This document shows positions 61,157 to 64,000 of a stretch of DNA of 64,000 bases, one piece after another. The first letter of the stretch is position 1. Each line of letters begins with the position of its first letter. This stretch comes from an uncultured Roseburia sp. (lineage in GTDB: Bacteria; Bacillota; Clostridia; Lachnospirales; Lachnospiraceae). A program made the position numbers and the translations under genes. The stretch is taken from contig CAMUGE010000009.1 in the NCBI GenBank assembly GCA_947088345.1, positions 1 to 64,000 on the forward strand. Reading direction: 5' to 3'. A model generated the notes under the pieces. That model searched no databases, was not told where the DNA came from, and saw only the letters and a program-made list of their open reading frames with translations.

Positions 61157-62029
61157 ATGTTTGGATTTAAGAAAAAGACGGAAGCGGCGGAGTCCGCACA
61201 GGAGAAGAAACAGGAAGAACAAAAGCAGGAGACGGCGCAGCAGGACGGTGAAAAACAGCCGGAGGAGAAAAAAGCGCAGGAGATACCTCCGGAGGAGACA
61301 TTTCTATTGGACAGGACGGTTCGATGCGTTGTCTGTGACAAGGTATTTAAGTCAAAAGCGCTAAAGAGCAAATCGGCAACGCGTCTGGAGTCTGATCTGG
61401 ATTTGCGTCCCCGCTTCAAACAGCTGGATGCAATTAAATATGATGTTGTTGCCTGCCCGCACTGTGGGTACTCGGCGTTAAGCCAGTCGTTTGATCATCT
61501 TACGGGAGGACAGATTCATCTGGTAAAAGAAAATATCTGTTCAAAATTTCAGCCGTCTATCGATCTTAGCAGTTTAAAGTTTTACGACTACGAACTGGCA
61601 ATTGAACGCTACATAGCCGCATTGGAATGCGCGCGTGTAAAAAAGGCAAAGATCAGCGAGGTTGCCTATACGTCCTTAAAACTTGCATGGATTTACCGGG
61701 GCAAAGCGGAAACGCTTAAGGAGGCGGCCGCGGGGGCTTCGGCAGAGATCGGCCGGTTAAAGGAACTTGAGGAAAAATATTATACGGAGGCATACGACGG
61801 ATTTCTGGCAGCTGTTTCGCAGGAGAATTATCCGATCTGCGGGATGGACGAGTGCACGCTTGATTATCTGCTGGCAGTGATGTCATTTCATTTTAAAAAG
61901 TACGATACGGCGTCACAGTGTATTTCAAAGATCCAGACTTCTCCTTTTGCCACGAAGAGAATGAAAGACAAAGTATTTGATCTGAAAAACATGATACTAG
62001 AGGAGCGAAAAAAGGAAAAAGAAAGCTGA
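61157..62029 (+). CDS. DUF2225 zinc-ribbon protein
   Basis: A 290-residue protein. Residues 10-50 are Gln/Glu/Lys-rich and disordered. The DUF2225 part has two CxxC pairs, VRCVVCDKVFKSK and VVACPHCGYSALSQSF, forming one zinc site. The C-terminal 150 residues are helical and TPR-like (ELAIERYIAALECARV). Such proteins are common in Clostridia; function unknown. GAGAGGAG precedes the ATG. Confidence 0.85.
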   Translation: MFGFKKKTEAAESAQEKKQEEQKQETAQQDGEKQPEEKKAQEIPPEETFLLDRTVRCVVCDKVFKSKALKSKSATRLESDLDLRPRFKQLDAIKYDVVACPHCGYSALSQSFDHLTGGQIHLVKENICSKFQPSIDLSSLKFYDYELAIERYIAALECARVKKAKISEVAYTSLKLAWIYRGKAETLKEAAAGASAEIGRLKELEEKYYTEAYDGFLAAVSQENYPICGMDECTLDYLLAVMSFHFKKYDTASQCISKIQTSPFATKRMKDKVFDLKNMILEERKKEKES

Positions 62030-62038
62030 AAATAAGAC

Positions 62039-63466
62039 ATGATTGATATCATGGTAGATTTGGAGGGGAACCCAAAAGTTCCTTTGTACGAAAAAATATA
62101 TGAATATATCAGGCAGGATATGATGGACGGCAAAATCTTAGAGGGTGAGAAGTTGCCGTCCACCCGTTTGCTGGCAAAGAATCTTTCGGTCAGCCGCAGT
62201 ACGGTTGATTTGGCATACGGTCAGCTGATGGCGGAAGGATATATACAGGCGCAGCCATACAGGGGATATTTTGCATGTGATATCACGGAATTATATCGTT
62301 CCGGTGAAAAGCCAGACAGGAATGGCGCTGGGGCGGCGAAAACAGAAGTCTGTTCGGAGAATCTAATTGATTTTTCTCCCTATGGGATTGATTCGGAAAG
62401 TTTTCCATTCCGAGTGTGGAGAAAAATCAGCAGGGCGGTTCTGATTGACGACAGGGAGGAACTTCTCTATGCGAAAGACGGGCAGGGAGAACAGGACCTG
62501 CGGGAGGCGATCGCATCATATTTGCATCAGGCAAGGGGTGTAAACTGTGAATCGTCCGATATTATTGTAGGCGCGGGAAATGAATATCTGGAGATACTGC
62601 TGACGCAGATCTTAGGAGCAGGAAAAACCGTGCTTATGGACAATCCTGGTTATCCGCAGGCATATCACACATTTTCAAATATGGGATATCAGGTAGTAAC
62701 CGGTAATTTTGCGCAAAATCTTGCGGATGACGAGCTTTTGACAGACAAGTCGCCGGATCTCGTCTATCTGATGCCTTCTCACCAGTTTCCGCTTGGCAAT
62801 GTGCTGTCGTTGAAGCAGCGCATTGCATTGTTAAAATGGTCATATGCAAAAGAGGGACGCTATTTGATTGAGGATGACCACGACAGCGAGTACCGCTACC
62901 GCGGAAAGCCGATTCCGTCTATGCAGAGTATTGACCGGGAGGGAAAAGTGATTTACCTCGGAACGTTTTCCAAGAGTATTGCGCCGTCGCTGCGGGTCAG
63001 CTATATGGTGCTGCCGCCGCATCTGACAGAGCAGTATCGCAGAGACTGCGGATTTTACTCCGTGACTGTGCCAAAGATACAGCAGGAGATTCTCTGTACA
63101 TTTTTAAAGGAAGGTTATTTTGAGCGACATTTAAATAAAATGCGCGGCATATACCGATGCAAGCGTGACTTTCTGCTGGGCGAACTGAAGAAGTATGACT
63201 GGGCCAAATGTATCAGCGGCGACCAGGCGGGACTTCATGTGCTGGTGCATCTGCAGTCAGAGCTTGACGAGGAAGAACTATGCAGTCGTTTAGCCTGCGC
63301 GGGTGTGCGGGCTTTCGGGATTTATGAGTACCGTCTTGACAGGAAAGCGGAAAAAGCATTTGATATGCCGGTACTTTTACTTGGATATGGCAGGCCGGGT
63401 GAGACAGAGATGCGCAGAGGGCTTTTGATTCTTGATAAAATTATAAGAAATGCAACATTGCAATAA
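62039..63466 (+). CDS. MocR/PdxR-type GntR regulator with aminotransferase domain
   Basis: A 475-residue fusion. The winged helix (residues 12-80) is GntR-type (PLYEKIYEYIRQDMMDGKI, SRSTVDLAYGQLMAEGYI). The rest is a fold type I aminotransferase domain with the PLP lysine in YLGTFSKSIAPSLRVSYM and the pocket DNPGYPQAYHTF. MocR proteins sense PLP or amino compounds and control vitamin B6 or amino acid genes. No pdx gene lies nearby. The ribosome binding site is weak; the ATG at 62051 is an alternative start. Confidence 0.88.
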   Translation: MIDIMVDLEGNPKVPLYEKIYEYIRQDMMDGKILEGEKLPSTRLLAKNLSVSRSTVDLAYGQLMAEGYIQAQPYRGYFACDITELYRSGEKPDRNGAGAAKTEVCSENLIDFSPYGIDSESFPFRVWRKISRAVLIDDREELLYAKDGQGEQDLREAIASYLHQARGVNCESSDIIVGAGNEYLEILLTQILGAGKTVLMDNPGYPQAYHTFSNMGYQVVTGNFAQNLADDELLTDKSPDLVYLMPSHQFPLGNVLSLKQRIALLKWSYAKEGRYLIEDDHDSEYRYRGKPIPSMQSIDREGKVIYLGTFSKSIAPSLRVSYMVLPPHLTEQYRRDCGFYSVTVPKIQQEILCTFLKEGYFERHLNKMRGIYRCKRDFLLGELKKYDWAKCISGDQAGLHVLVHLQSELDEEELCSRLACAGVRAFGIYEYRLDRKAEKAFDMPVLLLGYGRPGETEMRRGLLILDKIIRNATLQ

Positions 63467-63518
63467 ACAGAGAAAACTGCTATAGTAGATAGAAGCAGTA
63501 AAAGAAGGAGGAAGAAAT

Positions 63519-64000
63519 ATGACATATTTTGAATTAGTAGACGCAGTAAGGGCTGCATATGCAAATGCGGACGCAAGTGAGATTGCAGAGCATATTGCGT
63601 TTCAGTTTAATATTGAAGGCGAAGGAGAAGGAGCTTTTTATCTGGAAATTAAAGACGGTAAAATCAACATTGAGCCATATGAATATTTTGACAGGGACGT
63701 ATTGATTACCACAACGGCAGAAACACTTTTAAAGATCGGTACCGGTAAACTCGATCCGATTGCGGCTTACACTTTGAGAAAAATTAAGGTTGACGGAAAT
63801 CTGGACAAGGCGCTTGTGTTAAAGAAGATTTCTCCAAAACCGTCTGATATTAAGGTTCCTGCAGCGGCAGACAGTGCAGCAGAAGCTTGTGCGGACGCGA
63901 AAGAAAAAGATCTGACAGACGCGTGTACATGCGCCGGAGACGACGCAAAAGCGGCGGAGTGTGATGAGTCGGAGGATGTCGATCTGACAGACGCGGACGG
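63519..64000 (+). CDS. SCP2 sterol-binding-domain protein, 3' end outside the window
   Basis: 160 codons are visible and the frame is still open at the window edge. Residues 1-105 fit an SCP2-like lipid-binding domain: IAFQFNIEGEGEGAFYLEIK, INIEPYEYFDRDVLITTTAE and IKVDGNLDKALVLKKI. A low-complexity acidic tail follows, with two LTDA motifs and several cysteines. AAGGAGGAAG stands 6 bases before the ATG. The ligand is unknown. Confidence 0.82.
   Translation, partial: MTYFELVDAVRAAYANADASEIAEHIAFQFNIEGEGEGAFYLEIKDGKINIEPYEYFDRDVLITTTAETLLKIGTGKLDPIAAYTLRKIKVDGNLDKALVLKKISPKPSDIKVPAAADSAAEACADAKEKDLTDACTCAGDDAKAAECDESEDVDLTDAD

Overview
The window looks like chromosomal DNA of a gut-type Clostridia bacterium, most likely of the family Lachnospiraceae. 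This is an inference from gene content and signals: strong AGGAGG-type ribosome binding sites, frequent GTG/TTG starts, the Bacillota gene order ireB-ruvX-DUF1292, CheV, YtvI/PerM-like and DUF2225 proteins, and very large secreted pectinases with FIVAR, BspA-type leucine-rich and Ig-like repeats. There are no rRNA or tRNA genes and no CRISPR array that I can see.

Layout. (1) 1-1.3 kb: a TetR regulator with a clear promoter and palindromic operator, the start of a co-transcribed membrane protein, and a decayed stretch. (2) 1.3-3.0 kb: an ECF sigma factor with a DUF4179 membrane anti-sigma-like partner. (3) 3.3-24.8 kb: sbcD and sbcC, which are usually adjacent, lie 17 kb apart with a rhamnogalacturonan-I locus between them: GH42, a 2366-residue PL11 lyase, a second GH42, a 1439-residue PL4 lyase and an AraC regulator. 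The lyases are secreted and would cut the RG-I backbone. The GH42 enzymes lack signal peptides and would trim imported galactosides in the cytoplasm. (4) 24.9-27.8 kb: a VOC protein and a MerR regulator, then a small accessory patch with a ribbon-helix-helix protein and a RelB/YafQ-type toxin-antitoxin pair. (5) 27.8-35.1 kb: an orphan histidine kinase, a lipoprotein, CheV, a large charge-block membrane protein of unknown function, hisH-hisF and ung. (6) 35.4-43.2 kb: an L-arabinose operon of GH27 (probably beta-L-arabinopyranosidase), FGGY kinase, araA, transaldolase, split transketolase and araD.

(7) 43.2-43.7 kb is the most unusual part. A 5' fragment of a group II intron sits directly behind the operon terminator. 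It is followed by two tandem copies of a multi-helix palindromic element and by two copies of a double-hairpin element that ends in a ribosome binding site. The same double-hairpin element occurs 40 kb away, directly in front of sbcD. Paired-base changes between copies suggest a selected RNA or DNA structure.

(8) 43.7-64.0 kb is mostly housekeeping: ferritin-like protein, J-domain protein, luxS with a possible leader peptide, prmA-rsmE-cysteine desulfurase-thiI, an HPr-like protein without the active-site histidine, mtaB, ireB-ruvX-DUF1292-rnj, a stub of mltG, trmR, a U32 peptidase, a lactonase-fold protein, an AI-2E transporter family protein, glnS with an altered KMSKS loop, a DUF2225 protein, a MocR-type regulator and the start of an SCP2-domain protein running off the right edge.
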